This document shows positions 11,624 through 24,925 of a DNA stretch of 64,000 bases, piece by piece; position 1 is the first letter of the stretch, and each line of letters starts with the position of its first letter. Origin of the DNA: Mycteria americana (Eukaryota; Chordata; Aves; Ciconiiformes; Ciconiidae). Made by a program: the position numbers and the translations under genes. The stretch is from contig NC_134369.1 of NCBI RefSeq assembly GCF_035582795.1, forward strand, positions 60,698,001 to 60,762,000, written 5' to 3'. Below the pieces are notes generated by a model. It saw only the letters and a list, made by a program, of their open reading frames with translations, was not told the origin of the DNA and did not search any database.

Positions 11624-14600
11624 GTAATGGAAATCGTTTATCTCTTTCTCTTTTAGAATGTTTCCTAGGTTGGATGTGCTGTGCATTACTAAGCTGCTAG
11701 ATGTACAGGTCTTTCAATGAAATGTTATTCTGAAATATTTTGTATTTGTCATTGATTGTGTTGCTATTTGTTGATAGGAACGTCTGTAATGTTTTTGAAG
11801 CACAAAGAGGAACATTGTACACAAAAAATATGATTTTTTTTTTTCTTTATGTAAATATGAGTAACATATAGTGGAATTAAATAAAGCCAATAGCTCACTT
11901 CAGGATTGTGAAAAAGGCAGTTGTGTACTAGGAAGCAGGACAGCTAACATGCTGTTCAAGCTGTTAAGTGTGGGTCAGGATGTGTGTGCCTGTAGCTTTT
12001 GTGTAGAAGCCTGGAGTAATTTTACATTCATGAAGGGCCACAGAGAGGCATGTATAGTCTCTGCCTTTACTTTATCCTGAACCATGAACAACAGCATGCT
12101 CCCAGCTGCCATTCAGAGCTCAGGTAAGACCAGAGCTGTACTCTGCCAGTGGAAGCATAAGGCAAGCCGACATCCTCATGTGCAGAACAGCTCAAAGAGC
12201 AGCAGTGGCTGTAAAGTGAGTAGTTCTTTGTTTTCCTTTGAATTTCTATGTGGGTAGATCCTACTCATCTTAGTTAGCCATCTGTTTGCTCTAGAGGGTG
12301 TGACAGAAGAGATCTGAAAAAGATAAGATTGCTTATCCAAACTTTGTCTTTGACTTTGATGTACTAAGAATAATAGGTGAGAGATGTAGGCAGATGCATT
12401 TCAGGTATGGGGGCTCTAACAGGAGAGCTCAGAAATAGTTATGGGAGTTGCTCTATTAAAGAAACACAGTATTATTGTGCAATTAACAATCTAATTCCTG
12501 TGCTGCAGTTGTTCCTGTGGATTTGTCACTGATGTTTGAGAAAAGAATTTAATTGTGTGGGATCTATACCACAGGCTTCCCTCACACGAATAGGTTCTTA
12601 AAAGAAAAACATTACTAAGTACATATCAAGGCTGCCAAGTCTGAGACTACTCTGAAAATAAATTTACTGTGAGTTTCAGAGTTACAGTGTCAGCATGAAA
12701 ACCTTTGTAAAAAGTCTGATGGGATTTATTCCATCCATCATGCTTGTATGATGGCTAGTTTTCCTTGATAAGGATATGTAGAGATACTCAAAGCACAGTT
12801 CTATGAAGGAAGATGATTTTAGTTTTAGATTGCCAAAATCGTAAATACTTATGATAAAGAATACCTATGTAACTTTTTAAAAAGTTATGAGATTTTCCAC
12901 AGTAGCTCTTCCCTCCCTCCCCCTGCCTTGCACTGGTGTACAGTATTCTGGTGTTGTCAGTAAGTGATTTTGGTATACTTTCTTTAGCATAGGCAACTTA
13001 TAGAACATGACAATATGTATCACACAAATAGGAATTAGTACCAGTTCAAAGGGTGTTTGTTCCACGTGATCAGAGGTTACCCTGTAAATTTACTGTGGAA
13101 CAAAAACATTACTTTTTTTCTGGCAGTGGGCTGGAGAAGGAAGGCTAATAGAAGTCTTCTCTCCTGAACAGCAGGTTCAGTGCTTTCATAGGGTGCAAAT
13201 GAAGTAGGGAATACAATTGTTCTTTCTTGAGATTCTCATAACAGGAGACCTTAATTGTGGGGAGGAGGTGCAGTCTGTAATTGAACGCTTAGCTGTCCTT
13301 TTTAACATAGAGAAGTCATTGTAGGCTGAACTTCCTTTAAAAAGTACTTCAGGAACTAAATGGTATAATCTGTTTAAGGCTTAAAGATTGTTGACTGTAG
13401 TGTCAAAATTTGAGATATTTGGTCCTAGTCAAGGAGAAGATGGCAGGTGTAGGTGACAAAACAATGATATTTTAGTTATACACAAAGTCAAATGATAGTC
13501 TAGTTGTGTACGAAGGCAGAGACATTCTTTCTTTTACACCCTGTAGTTTCTTTATGATGGATTTTATACCTATGTATGTCTTTGAGTGACTATCTCCGAG
13601 AATCCTGTAAAGATGATTTTTCCCTAGATTTAAAATCAGCTGTGATTGATGAGCATGTTCATGCCAAAAATGGCAATACCTCCAGCTTGCGTGTGTCTAA
13701 GGTGTCCAGTCTCTACAGATGGAAAATAAAGTGATTCTGTTCTATAGTAACAAACAACCAAAATGGCATGTTGCAAAAATGTGCCTGTCTGGAACAGTTG
13801 CTTACTGTTGGATACAGTTATGGAGGAATGTGGTTAGAAATCTTTCATGGATGGTAGGAGACAATCTCAAATATTGATAGTGGAGAAGGCACTTCAGTTT
13901 CAAGTAAACAGAAGATTCATTTGCAATGGATATGTACAGTTCAAGGATTATGCTTGAACAAGATTTTTTTGCAGCAATTCTGATACCAGGGATTGTGATG
14001 ACAAGACCTGAGGACAATGCAAAATTGCATTGACTCAAGTAGAATTAAAGGGCTAAATAACAGATGTTAATGCTTGTGCTAGATAAGTTAGTTCTGCGTA
14101 ATCTCCTGAATCTGATGTTCTCCTGTTGTCAGTATCTCTGCCAATCCCTATATTTTGGTTTTATCTTTGAATGGTGTTACGGTGACAAATGGCTTGAAAA
14201 ATGCTGTTCTTGGTCCTTTTACCCCTTCTGAAATTTCGGAGTTTCAATAGTGCTTTCTCTCTGTACCAGACGAGGTATCGAGCAGTATTTTATTCCTAGC
14301 AATGAAGACACTGAATGTGTCATCTCTTAAAGCAGCTCCTTCCTGTTAGGTTTTAAATTCTGGTGCCTCAGCTCCACCACAGCCAAACTGTCAATTGATA
14401 TGTCCGGCATAATTTACATGAGGCATTATTGCAGTGAGGAGCAGACAAACGTGTTGAGATGGAGGTTGCAGTAGAAGATGAAAAGATAAGGGGCAATGTG
14501 CAATTTGTGAGGTACTGGCCTTTGTAAAAGGCATTGTAAGAAAGCAAAGGAGCAAAACCATACTGATAAACTGTAGATTTTAATAGCCCACCCATTCATA

Positions 14601-15235
14601 TCTTCTGTAATCCTGACTACCAGTAGCCTGGCTTGAGATGGTCTGATATAGTAACTTTTGTGTAAACTACGTCTGACAAAATTGCAGAGGAAAAGTGCAG
14701 TTTTCAGTACATTACCATTGCAGTTATAAGAAACAATAGTTACGCTTGGGATCACCCTTGTGTAGGTTGCAGGGCATGACATATAAGCTGCGTGTGTGTC
14801 TGCATGCAGAGCCTGTAGTGACCACTTTGGGTGACAACATCTATGATTCATTTCCAGAGGACAAACACACACCATAAAAGCCATTTTTATCTATGTAGAA
14901 GAGGAACATGAATACTTAACAATTTATTAATTTGACTATACATTCAGACTAAAACAGCCCTCATGTTTTCTACTAATTAGGGAGTATATCATCTTTATGA
15001 GATTCAAACAGTATTTTATTGTATCTTTATGCTTTACTGCCCAACTGTGGTTTTTGGCCTCCTTGCTTACTCATCTGGGTGTGGTGCCTTTTTCAAACGG
15101 ATGCAATGAGGTATTTGTCTTTCCATGGGCCATTCCCTATCCACTTTTAATACTGTTGCTGAAGTAGACGGTACTCAAGATTGCTGCATTATGATTTTTT
15201 TCTTTTTGACTGAGAGTATTGCTGTGGTGTGCAAT

Positions 15236-15262
15236 ATGTCACAACATTGCATGTTGTGACAT
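15236..15262. repeat. Perfect 12-bp inverted repeat with 3-nt loop
   Basis: The arm ATGTCACAACAT (15236-15247) is the exact reverse complement of ATGTTGTGACAT (15251-15262), separated by TGC. It would form a tight hairpin in single-stranded DNA or RNA. The stem is too short for a microRNA precursor, there is no following T run, and it sits in an intron. Confidence 0.95.
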
Positions 15263-16316
15263 CCTTTGATCCCATCTGATGACATGATTTCTCAAAAGGC
15301 AGTGCGTTCTGTGGCCAGGATGCTATATACAGCAAAAATGAGACTAGCAGAATAATGCATTTTAATCTCAATGACTAACCATACACTCATTTTTGCAATG
15401 CTGAAGTTCCAGCCTTGGAACCTGCCTTAAAGAGCTGTTGATCACAGAGGAATGCCCACAGTGGTTGTCTCTGTACCTGCAAGACACTCCGGTGCTTAGA
15501 AAGATTGTGTGCAACTCTATTTCCGTAAGCTGATGCTAATGAAGAGATAAGGGAAATATCCCACCATATTATACAAGGAAATAATTTACTTTCTGAGAGA
15601 ATAAATCAGTGAATGAATGTATATTCTGACAGGTAAAATAGGAAAGGTTTTAGGCTTGGTAAAACAAAACCCCAGCCTGTTTCTTTTGTACAGATCCTGC
15701 ACTGGGTTCTCTCTGGAAGTTTTTAGAAGCTGTTACCTGCTTTGTTCATTAGGAAACAATTACATTCATGTAGAACTTCATCAATTGGAAAACTAGGCAA
15801 TTAAATAGCGCATGAGGAGTATTAATTTTAATAACCAGCAGTGTCTAATCACCTTAGAAAGTGGAAGGCGTGGGTTTAGCCTGGTAACAGATATTGATCC
15901 TTTTTTTGTTTGTTTGTTTGACATGTTTGCTCATTTGAAAACCATAATTTTGTATGTACTGTGATTGTCTAAAGCAGCAGTGTGGTTTACTCTCTTACTC
16001 TGAAACATTTCCAAAAGGGGGAGAGAGCTTCTATTATCCTGTGATTTTTCTTTTTCCCCATCTGAGGTAGCTGTAGCTCAGTGATGGGTGTAGACTGTTA
16101 GACACCTACCTTTGCATTGGTTTTAAAATTTGAAGAACTGTGTGTGTGTACTGAGTGAATGTGGAAGGTCACAGCTGAGTGGAGAAAAGGGGAAAAATAT
16201 CAAACTCTGATTTGACTGCTTATGGCTTTTCTTGCAAAATGGCGAGTATCACCTATGCATTACTGCAAAATAACATAGTTACATTTCAAACTCTCAGCCA
16301 CAGAACAGTATATTGG

Positions 16317-16904
16317 TGTGCTGGTTTTTGCTGGGCTAATTTTCTTCACAGTAGCTAGTATGGGGCTGTGTTTTGGATTTGTGCTGGAAACAGTGCTGGT
16401 AACACAGGGGTGTTTTGGTTACTGCTGGGCAGTGCTTACACAGAGTCAAGGCCTTTTCTGCTTCTCACCCCACCCCACAGCGAGTGGGCTGGGGGGGCAC
16501 AAGGAGCTGGGCGGGGACATGGCTGGGACAGCTGACCCCAACTGACCCAAGGGCTATTCCATACCATATGGTGTCATGCTCAGCATGTAAAGCTGGGGAA
16601 GAAGAAGGAAGGGGGGGACGTTTGGAGTGATGGCGTTTGTCTTCCCAAGTCACTGTTAGGCGTGATGGAGCCCTGCTTTCCTGGAGATGGCTGAACACCT
16701 GCCTGCCCATGGGAAGGAGTGAATGAATTCCTTGTTTTGCTTTGCTTGCGTGCGCAGCTTTTGCTTTCCCTATTAAACTGTCTTTATCTCAACCCATGAG
16801 TTTTCTCACTTTTACCCTTCTCATTCTCTCCCCCATCCCACCGGGGGGGGAGTGAGCGAGCGGCTGGGTGGGGCTGAGTTGGTGGCTGGGGTTAAACCAC
16901 AACA
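16317..16904 (+). mobile_element. Solo LTR of an avian endogenous retrovirus
   Basis: This 588-bp unit begins TGTGCTGG and ends AACCACAACA, that is TG...CA. Inside are a weak TATA-like site (CATGTAAAG near 16584), an ATTAAA poly(A) signal (16772-16777) followed by a T/C-rich stretch, and a G-rich terminal part. The flanks are ATTGG (16312-16316) and GTTGG (16905-16909), compatible with a 5-bp target-site duplication carrying one mismatch. No gag, pol or env sequence adjoins it, so it is a solo LTR left by recombination between two LTRs. The sequence agrees with an abundant LTR class I recognise from neoavian genomes; the exact family is not assigned. It lies in a WDR25 intron in the sense orientation. 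Confidence 0.88.
16772..16777 (+). terminator. LTR poly(A) signal ATTAAA
   Basis: ATTAAA sits in the 3' part of the solo LTR, followed by CTGTCTTTATCTC and further pyrimidine-rich sequence. In an intact retrovirus this would polyadenylate the genomic RNA. Here it lies in sense inside a WDR25 intron and could in principle act as a weak premature site. Confidence 0.6.
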
Positions 16905-17182
16905 GTTGGTTAGGCATGAATCATCAATATCATCAGTATCTCATGTCTGCTTCTCCCTACTTTGGGAGATTTCAATGGATTCTTCAGGTATTCCTGCTTT
17001 TAGCTTACATTGTTATCTTTATTCACAAGATAAAACCAGCACGCTTTCTATCTTTTCCATCTTACACAGTTAAGGCCATATTCAAGATTGGATAAACTGT
17101 CCTGGCCAGTATTTTGAAATTTGTCCTGTTCTAAGAAGTGCCATTTGCTCGTAACTGAACTAGATGTCTGAGGCCTCTTGCC

Positions 17183-17234
17183 ACTTCATTTCAGTTTTGA
17201 TGCAAACAACTTCATTTCAGTTTTGATGCAAACA
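17183..17234 (+). repeat. 26-bp exact tandem duplication
   Basis: A 26-base unit starting ACTTCATTTCAGTTTTGATG occurs at 17183-17208 and again at 17209-17234 without mismatch. Identity of the copies implies a recent slippage or duplication event. Both copies contain a TTTCAG acceptor-like word, but no exon follows. Confidence 0.95.
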
Positions 17235-18519
17235 GTCTTAAAATCTTTCAAGTGCTTTCATCCTAATTTCTTACAAGATTTTCCTGTTTTTCCTGTTCTT
17301 TCAAGTGTGTTAACCTGTCATTCAGTTTGGAATCATGTGTGGGTAAACTAATGATTCTTTTTGTTCCCATCATCATACTCTTGATAGCCTTTTCAGGCTT
17401 TGCAGCATATTTTGTCAATAGAGTGAGCACCCTAAATCAACAGCTTGAATCTTGTTATTCATTGCACGCTGAAAACTCAATTTCAGCATTCACTGGTAAT
17501 TCAATTTCAGAGGTCATTCTTTAGGATGTACTCCTGTGTTTTAACAGGCTATCTGCTTGCACATCTTAAATTTAACTATGTGAGGCAAAATGATAATTGT
17601 ATATCAGGAAATGAGGGAATTTTTCATGGAAATTCAGAGCAAAGCATTAAGCATCACAGAGATAGAGAGAATGACTAATAACAAAAATATTGTGCAATTA
17701 CACATACATATGCAGTGGTTGAAATGGGCTGCTTTATGCCAGTGTGCCACATTGGTGCTTTCTGCTGATGGAAAATGACATAGATAGCTGATAGTGGTAT
17801 TTTTCCAAATTAGTACTTCTGAAATCTCGCTTTGATTTTGATGGGCAACTAATTTTTAACAGGAGCGTAAATTTATGAGCATAAATTACTAATATTTATT
17901 CATGAATTGAATGTGGTATAAAAATTGGATTTCTAAGCCCCAGAGAAAATGTATGAAGATAGGTTTGAGGCAGCCTTTCAGCTACTAAAACCTTGAGAAA
18001 TGTACAGTAAGCTATTAATCAGAAAGGCAGATATAAAAAAAAACAAGGAGGAATGTTGAAAGACATTTATTGCTATCCCTGTTCTGTTGAGCAAATAGGC
18101 AAAATGATTTCAAATGTAGCATTGGGTACTGAGCAAGATAAAGAGTGAAAGAACAATAAGGGAGTTAAAATCTTCAAGATAAAGCTAAGCAATATACTTC
18201 AGAGAAATGAATGGATGGAACAGTTTAACTGCTCAGTGAAATGTAGAGTATATAGGCATCTCAAAATTACAGAGACAAGTAATCAAAGCCTGAAAAAAAA
18301 AAGAATAAAAGAGGCAGTTGACTAGCATGTAGAGATTTATTATAGTGGTATGTCTTTCTGTTTGTGTAAAACCCAGTTTTGTGTCTCCGGTGAAGAGATT
18401 ATTCTGGAGATCTTATATTGCTGTATAACAGATTGATTAAATTTATGAAACATTTGGAGAATGTTTATAGAGACTTTATGAAAAGACCAGAAAACTTGGA
18501 AGTGAGCTGCTATGTTTTT

Positions 18520-18549
18520 TAAAAAAAATAAAAAAATAAAAAAAAAAAT
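18520..18549. repeat. A-rich low-complexity tract
   Basis: A run of A with occasional T, including AAAAAAATAAAAAAATAAAA-type sequence, lies in a WDR25 intron. It could be the tail of a lost retrotransposon, but no body is recognisable. Confidence 0.8.
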
Positions 18550-20189
18550 CTCTGCAGTGTCGAGCAAGGAGAGAACATCATATTGAACAGCCCCCATGGG
18601 ATTTTTGGACCTCAGAGCTGAACCTAGAAAAACCCTGTAAAATGCCCTGTAAAAAGAATTGTGCAATAACACTGAGACCTTAAGGTAGTTATATATTTTA
18701 GAAGTATTTCCTTTCTCTCAGCTGTGGAAGAATTTCTTAAGATGTTCAGCACAAGCCAGTTGAATTACAGTGTCACTCTCTGTTTTGGCTGATCTACATT
18801 AGCTTTTCAGACAGGAGACGATATATATTCCAACCACTTATTCTACCTGAAATTTTAATATTCCTTGAAATACCAAAGAGAACAAAGGGTCAAGACTTGT
18901 ATCCTTTAGCTAGCAATACGGACTTTATTGTGTTCACAAAAGAAAATATGACCAGAGATAAATTTTTCTTTTTAATTTGGGTTTCTAAGATTACCCAGAT
19001 GTAATATCAGAGCAAGACTACAACTGTAACTGTCTTGTACTGATAATACTTTTAAAGGAGCTAAAGTTCCTTATATCATGAGTGAATTGTCAAACTGAAT
19101 TGAAAAGCTTTATTTACACTTATCAGCAAGGTTTGCATAGTGTAAAGCAGGGATGCTATTAGCTCTGCTGAAGGACATACAGCACTCAAGAACTTGCATC
19201 TGAATGTATTCATTTAAATTTTCTAAATGTGTCCATATAGTTATTTTTTAGTTTTGCATATTTTACCTTTTATTTACATTCTGCTTTGATTGATGGAACT
19301 CTTAACATTTTGTAAGCATTCAGGAACTGGTTCTTTATCATGTGCATACAGAAATGCAAGGAACTCTAAAGGTAGGGAGATCACTAACATTTTTTTGGAC
19401 TCTGCTAAAAATAGAGGAATAATTTATTCAGCTGTTGGATGTACTCTGTTTTTGATCTCTTGTCTGTTGATGTTCATGTGTTCTGTCTCATAAATGACTG
19501 AGGCCCATTGGAGCTTTGGCAAGAGCTATCTGCTATAGCTGTCAGAACAGCAAGTCCTGATGAAGCACCATGTAGTAATCTGGAGAGGGAATAAGTGGAA
19601 GGCGACAGGGCTGTGGCTCTGATCTTTAAGCAAAATTTGAAGCTCTTAGACCTCCATGAATGCAAATCCACTGCTTATGTTAAACAAGGAGGGAAGGAGA
19701 AGGGCACCAGGTAGTGGAGACCCAGTAGTATGACCTGATACAGCCACAGAACAGACTTTGAAGGAAAGACTAGTTACAGATATAGGAATAAATTAAATTA
19801 TAAAAAAAATAAATTATAGGAGTTAAGCGAAGGTTGATTGTGTGTAGCTTACTTGATGTCACTACGATTTTGGACTTTGACAGAGCAATTAGAGATGCTG
19901 GAGAAGGCAGGGACTAACCTTGGTATTGTAAAATGAGAAAACTAGCTAAAGGGGAGATCTCAAGAAAGGAAACTGACTGGGAGGAATTTAGTGAAGTGCT
20001 TCAGGCACAGCTCCAAATGGAGACAACATTTATTATTTTATTTTTGAAAAATGTTTGTTACAGAAAGTATCGTGCTAGCACAATATATATAAAAAAAGGA
20101 ATAGTATATCATGCAGGAAAAATAGCAATGACTTATTAGAAATGGAAAGAGTACAAATGAATACCAAGGGCCAGCCTTTTGGGATTAAT

Positions 20190-20400
20190 AACAAAATTTT
20201 GTCAGGACATAAGGAAGGTTTCAAAACAGATGAATACAAGTCAATCTGTTGGAGTGATAGGCAAATTTAAGGAAAACTTAGATTTGAAGATTTACACAAA
20301 ATTCCCATTTTTGAAACTGAGGTCTTATAAGCTATAGAACAGATTAACTAGAAAACTGGTGGAAGCAGTTATTTTGAGCTTTTAAAATTAGTCTAGAAAT
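20190..20400 (+). mobile_element. Possible ancient LINE 3' remnant
   Basis: Phrases such as TTTGAAACTGAGGTCTTATA, TAGAACAGATTAACTAGAAA and ACTGGTGGAAGCAGTTATTT resemble the end of CR1/L3-type ORF2, where related elements encode a basic loop followed by R-L-x-x-E-V-V-E-A. It is heavily degraded, so homology is uncertain. Confidence 0.25.
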
Positions 20401-21179
20401 GCACTGCAGAATTTTTATTATTAACAGAGGCCGAGGCAGAGTAACAACAGGGGGCGGTTTCCCCATCTTGGTTTATTAGTCTGGATTGAACATTGTTTAG
20501 CTACAAAATTGCAACTATCATCTATAGCGTTATGCTTAAAAAGAAAAAATGAAAGAGATACTCTTTATGTTGTTGAGCTATTTCTCCATACTTGAATTTA
20601 TAAAGAAATAAGCCTAAGTCATTAAAGCACAGTTAAAAAAATTAATAAATTTAGAGTGCGAGTGCAGTGCATTTGTTTCCTTGGAAACATTCCTTTGCAA
20701 TTTCTTTCAGATGAGATGCAGTTATTTTAAGTAGCATGTATTTAGGAGACCTAATGAATTTGTCTCTGGATAGCATATAAATATGAAAAAAAGCTGTAGA
20801 AATTGGTGGAGCTACTTGCTCTTCTAGTTTCTATAGAAACAGCCAATACATTGTCATGCACTGGTGGTATTAGGAAGAACAATGTAATTAAAATAAGATG
20901 ATTTATTTAGTGCCTTAGAAAACCAAAGTTATTCTTCTCACAGTCAGAGAAATCCTTACTGAATTTACGGTCAAAAAGTTCAAAGACATATGGTGGGGGT
21001 ACATTTGTACTTGCGTAATGGCATTTGTTTTTAAATGTTAACATTCAGGGATCCTTTCTGAGTGTGAAGGCACATTTTATGTGGCTGTATCACATACATA
21101 AGCCATCCTGCTGTGCTTATTTGGAAACCTCATAAGGTGGTATCGCAGATGAGAATTGTAGACCTGTCTGTGCATACAA

Positions 21180-21209
21180 TCTCTCCTGGAGCACCTGCTC
21201 CTGGAGAGA
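21180..21209. repeat. 14-bp inverted repeat (one mismatch) with 2-nt spacer
   Basis: The arms TCTCTCCTGGAGCA (21180-21193) and TGCTCCTGGAGAGA (21196-21209) pair at 13 of 14 positions around a CC spacer. The same sequence contains CTCCTGGAG as a direct repeat. It is a potential hairpin in an intron, with no associated element recognised. Confidence 0.9.
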
Positions 21210-24200
21210 CTGAAATGGGCCAGGAACAAAACATGCCTCCTTCTGGAGCATGAGTATTTGAGTGAGAAGCTGTCAGGGAATAGCCGTTCCAGTTTCAGCC
21301 CATTTCTAGACAAATTCTACACCCCCAGCAGAGCAGCAACCAGTATGCTTTTAAAAAAACAAGAATATGAAAGCACAGCAGAATTCTTTATCACAATTCC
21401 CAGCAATTGTTACCCAGGCCTTTCTAACTTACCGTTTGGGGACTTGCTGCACTACAAATAGTGTCTTTGTCTTTCATGGCGCTCTCTGAAGTTTCATGCT
21501 GTGGAATTGGTTGTTCTTGATTTTTTGTATGCCTGCAACATCCTGTAGCAAGGAATTCAATTTAAATATGTATTGTGTGAAGAAGCATCTCATTCTGTGT
21601 GTTTTGAAGCTTCCTTCTGCTAGTTTGGAGTCTAAATTCTTGTAATGGAAGAAACTGTTCACCTTCTCCATGCTGCTCAGACTTTATTTCCGATTCTTTC
21701 AAATTCTGCTCGGTCATCTCATTTCTGTACTGAAAAGTCCTTGATTATTGCTCCTCACAGAAAAGCCATTCTGTATCTCAGATGTTCCTTGTCTGTTTCC
21801 TATATACAGATTCACTTACCCTATTTGAGATGGGAAGACAATTTTAAATAAAATATCTGATGGGAAAATATATATTTTTTTCTAATAAATGGTTGACACT
21901 TTCCATCACAAGATTCTTGTGCCTTCTCAAGCAATCTGAAAGTGACTTTAAAAAAAGCAGTGTACATTGTTCATACCTAAAGTCTTATAGATCAATACCA
22001 GATTAAGCTCAACCACTTCTTCATTTTAATCAGTGTCCCTTTCCTTTCAATTATTCTGAAGACCCCTTGATAATCTTGAGCTGTGTCTGAAAACAGAGCA
22101 GTTACAAACAGGAAAAAATGTAAATAGAAAAGCAAAATAATTTTTTTCAATTACATAAAGAGAAATACAGCAGTCATGTTAAAAGACTTTAAAAGAACAT
22201 AAGACTGTAGCATGCTTGATCTTCTTGTCTATGATATTGTCATGTGTTTTGATTAAAATTGCTATTGTAGTTTTTAGATGGAGATCAGAGACATAAATTT
22301 GATTTGTCATGTGGTTGTGGTTTTGTTGTGAACATGTAGCTAAAAAGCAAATAGTCATCTGCCTCAACACCTTACTCTGTAGAATAGATCAACACAAATG
22401 ACTTGCACTGCAGTAGATAAAAAAGCTTCTATTTTGTGCAAAATAAGCTTTCTTTTAAGTTAAAATGCACTTTTTATTACTATTAATGGTGTAGTACTGT
22501 TTCACAGAGGAAACTTAAATCAGTCCCCCATTGCATTAATTACTCAACATGCCAGTAGGAAGAGGCAGTTTCATGCCAAAGCACTCAATCTAAAAGGGTA
22601 GGACAAGAAGTGGAAGAAAAAATATGGACATTTTTACAGGTTGGAAGCCATGGCACTGACTGATTAAGGGTTTTTTCCATGACCATCCAGATTGCCTGTA
22701 GTCCTATCAGATTTGTTTTGAGACCTCATCTCCTGATGCTCAGGGCAATGACTATAAAAGCACATTTCTTTCTCATTGCTTGCATAAAGCTTGAGGGAAT
22801 TTTAGGAAAGTGCAGTGCACATAGGTTACAGGTGACCAGCACAGAGCTGGGGCGAACAGCAGCTCCTGAATTGCTTGTGTGGAGACTTTGAGCTTTCTTG
22901 ACAAACAAAATACCTGGCATTGCATGGGCTTTATGCAGAGAAGTATTATAGAACACCCATCTGAAATACATACCTTGAATTCAGCATCACAGCATGCTTT
23001 TCAAATCACCAGAACCATAAGAATCTGTTTGAAACTGATTTAATTTGCTTAAATTACCTTTCTTGTTGAATGCCTGCAGCCATGAACTCTTGCCTTAGTG
23101 AAGAAGCTTTATTATTATGTTGGATTGTGTTGACACCAGAAACTATTAGGCCTTCCTTTGAAATGATTTCTTTTATGTCCAGAAAATGCTTAGATTGAAT
23201 AAGTGGACTGTGGTTTTCCAATGCTTATGGGTGATAAATCTGCAAATAGAAAAAGAGCAAAAGCTGTTATTAACAAACTAAAGCCAGCAGGGTAGGGAAA
23301 CTGGTGCTTTCCCCAGGTAAGTTCCTCAGGCATGTCATGAATTAATTGTCTAAGGTAGAACAAAGCAGGTTTAATTATGAGTACTTTTCTGAGCAGGGGT
23401 GTTGCAATTAGTTATTTTTGAAAGCTATCTTTATGGGGGAATTTAAATACTATGTATATCAAGTTCCCAGCTGCTACTCAAAGTGTTAATTTATTTTTCT
23501 CTGAGTCAGTTCTTACTATGTGATTTGAAGATTAAACAGATAGTTTTTCTGAGGTATGTATCAAACATATAGAAAAAGGTGGTATTTTTGACTAATTTTT
23601 ATAAAGACAGTTTCCTGTGCAGAGCTAAGATACACAGGTAATTTGGTTAGATACCCTATTAAATAACAGACAAGCAAATATATTTAATGATTAGCAGTGA
23701 AAATTATTAAATTGATAGTGGCAGTTTATGTAAGACCCCAACAGGTTTTCAGCAAAAATTAAAAGTATGTGCACATTACCAACTTCACAATCTCTTATTT
23801 TTCCTTACTGAGAGATGTCTGTTGCTCCAAAACCTATTGAAAACAAGTCCCAAACCTAAACCCTAACCCCTTAACAGTGCTGGTCACAGTGTATGTATGG
23901 ATACGTACCTACATACATTTCACAAGGGTTTTTTTAGAAGACAAAGACCCAAACAGTATGTCTGAGTTTTTTTCATCTTTAAAATAAGAAAATATTAAAG
24001 AATCACTACAGTGATTGACTGTTTGGGACTTTATTATCATTTATTGCTCTATATCATTCTTCTTCATTTCCCAGCACCAACTGGCCTTTGTTTCTGCCAC
24101 CCTGTCCCTGTTTCTACACATTTGTGCTGCTCCACGCTCTGATCTTGCCAACTCTCTGGTTGGGACTTGTCACTTCTGTGAAGGTGCCTGCTGCTAAGTA

Positions 24201-24368
24201 GCTGCCTCCTTCAGTCTGTCGGGGTAGTAAAGCCTTTTGTGTCCCCCCCTCTCAATTTAACTTTATTTCAGTTCTCCTGCAGTTCCTACAGCTGTCAGGT
24301 TTCTGTATGGTTTTTCCATTTCTCATTCCAGGCAGCTATTATATTTTGTGGGGTTTTTTTAGTTTGGG

Positions 24369-24382
24369 TTTTTTTTTTTTTT
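24369..24382. repeat. T14 homopolymer
   Basis: Fourteen consecutive T follow a G/T-rich stretch in a WDR25 intron. No flanking element is seen. Confidence 0.85.
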
Positions 24383-24825
24383 AATATTTGCTCCACAAAA
24401 TAGCTTAATTTTCTACTTTACTAATGAACTATGGACTTCCTTTTATAATTTGGTGAAGAAATAGCTATGCATGGTGATTTCTCTATAGAGAAAGTGGAGG
24501 CTATAAATATGCAAATATCACTTTTGGCTTTACAAAGTTTAATTGCTTTGTATATTATGCAGATTCCTAGGCAGAAAAATCTGACAAGAGCAAGTAACAC
24601 ATTTGTATATTCACTATCTTAAAAATGCAGGCAGATTGCTGAAAAGTGTGCCAGTTTTTTGAGTCTGCAGGTTTACATCTTGTTGATGTTATTACAGGGT
24701 GTGTAGGGTGCTTGCATGACTGGGGTTCTTCACTGAATGCAAACATCGCGTTTCTAAACTGTACAGTTCGCAGAGCCTGTGAAAAGCAATTGGAGCAGCT
24801 GCTGCTGCCATCCTTCTAGATGCCG

Positions 24826-24925
24826 AGATCACAGGGAGAAGAGCTGGAAGGGACCTCAGGAGATCATCTAGTATATCGCTACCCTAAAGCAGGATCAGCT
24901 AGTTCTGAACATTTCCAAACAGTCA
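24826..24925 (-). mobile_element. Short CR1 3' tail fragment
   Basis: The words AGCTGGAAGGGACCTCAGGA and GATCATCTAGTATATCGCTA, then CCTAAAGCAGGATCAGCTAG, are the reverse-orientation 3' untranslated region common to avian CR1 elements. It is about 100 bp long and too degraded to show a clear terminal octamer repeat; GAGATCACAGGG is the likely remains of the tail. Confidence 0.75.

Noticed and set aside
14426..14884. 152-codon minus-strand open frame in a WDR25 intron
   Set aside because: Composition is that of translated intron, no known motif and no splice context; length is compatible with chance in 64 kb.
23852..23874. Telomere-like CCTAAA-CCCTAA-CCCCTTAA string
   Set aside because: Only about three degenerate units; too short for an interstitial telomere and plausible by chance.
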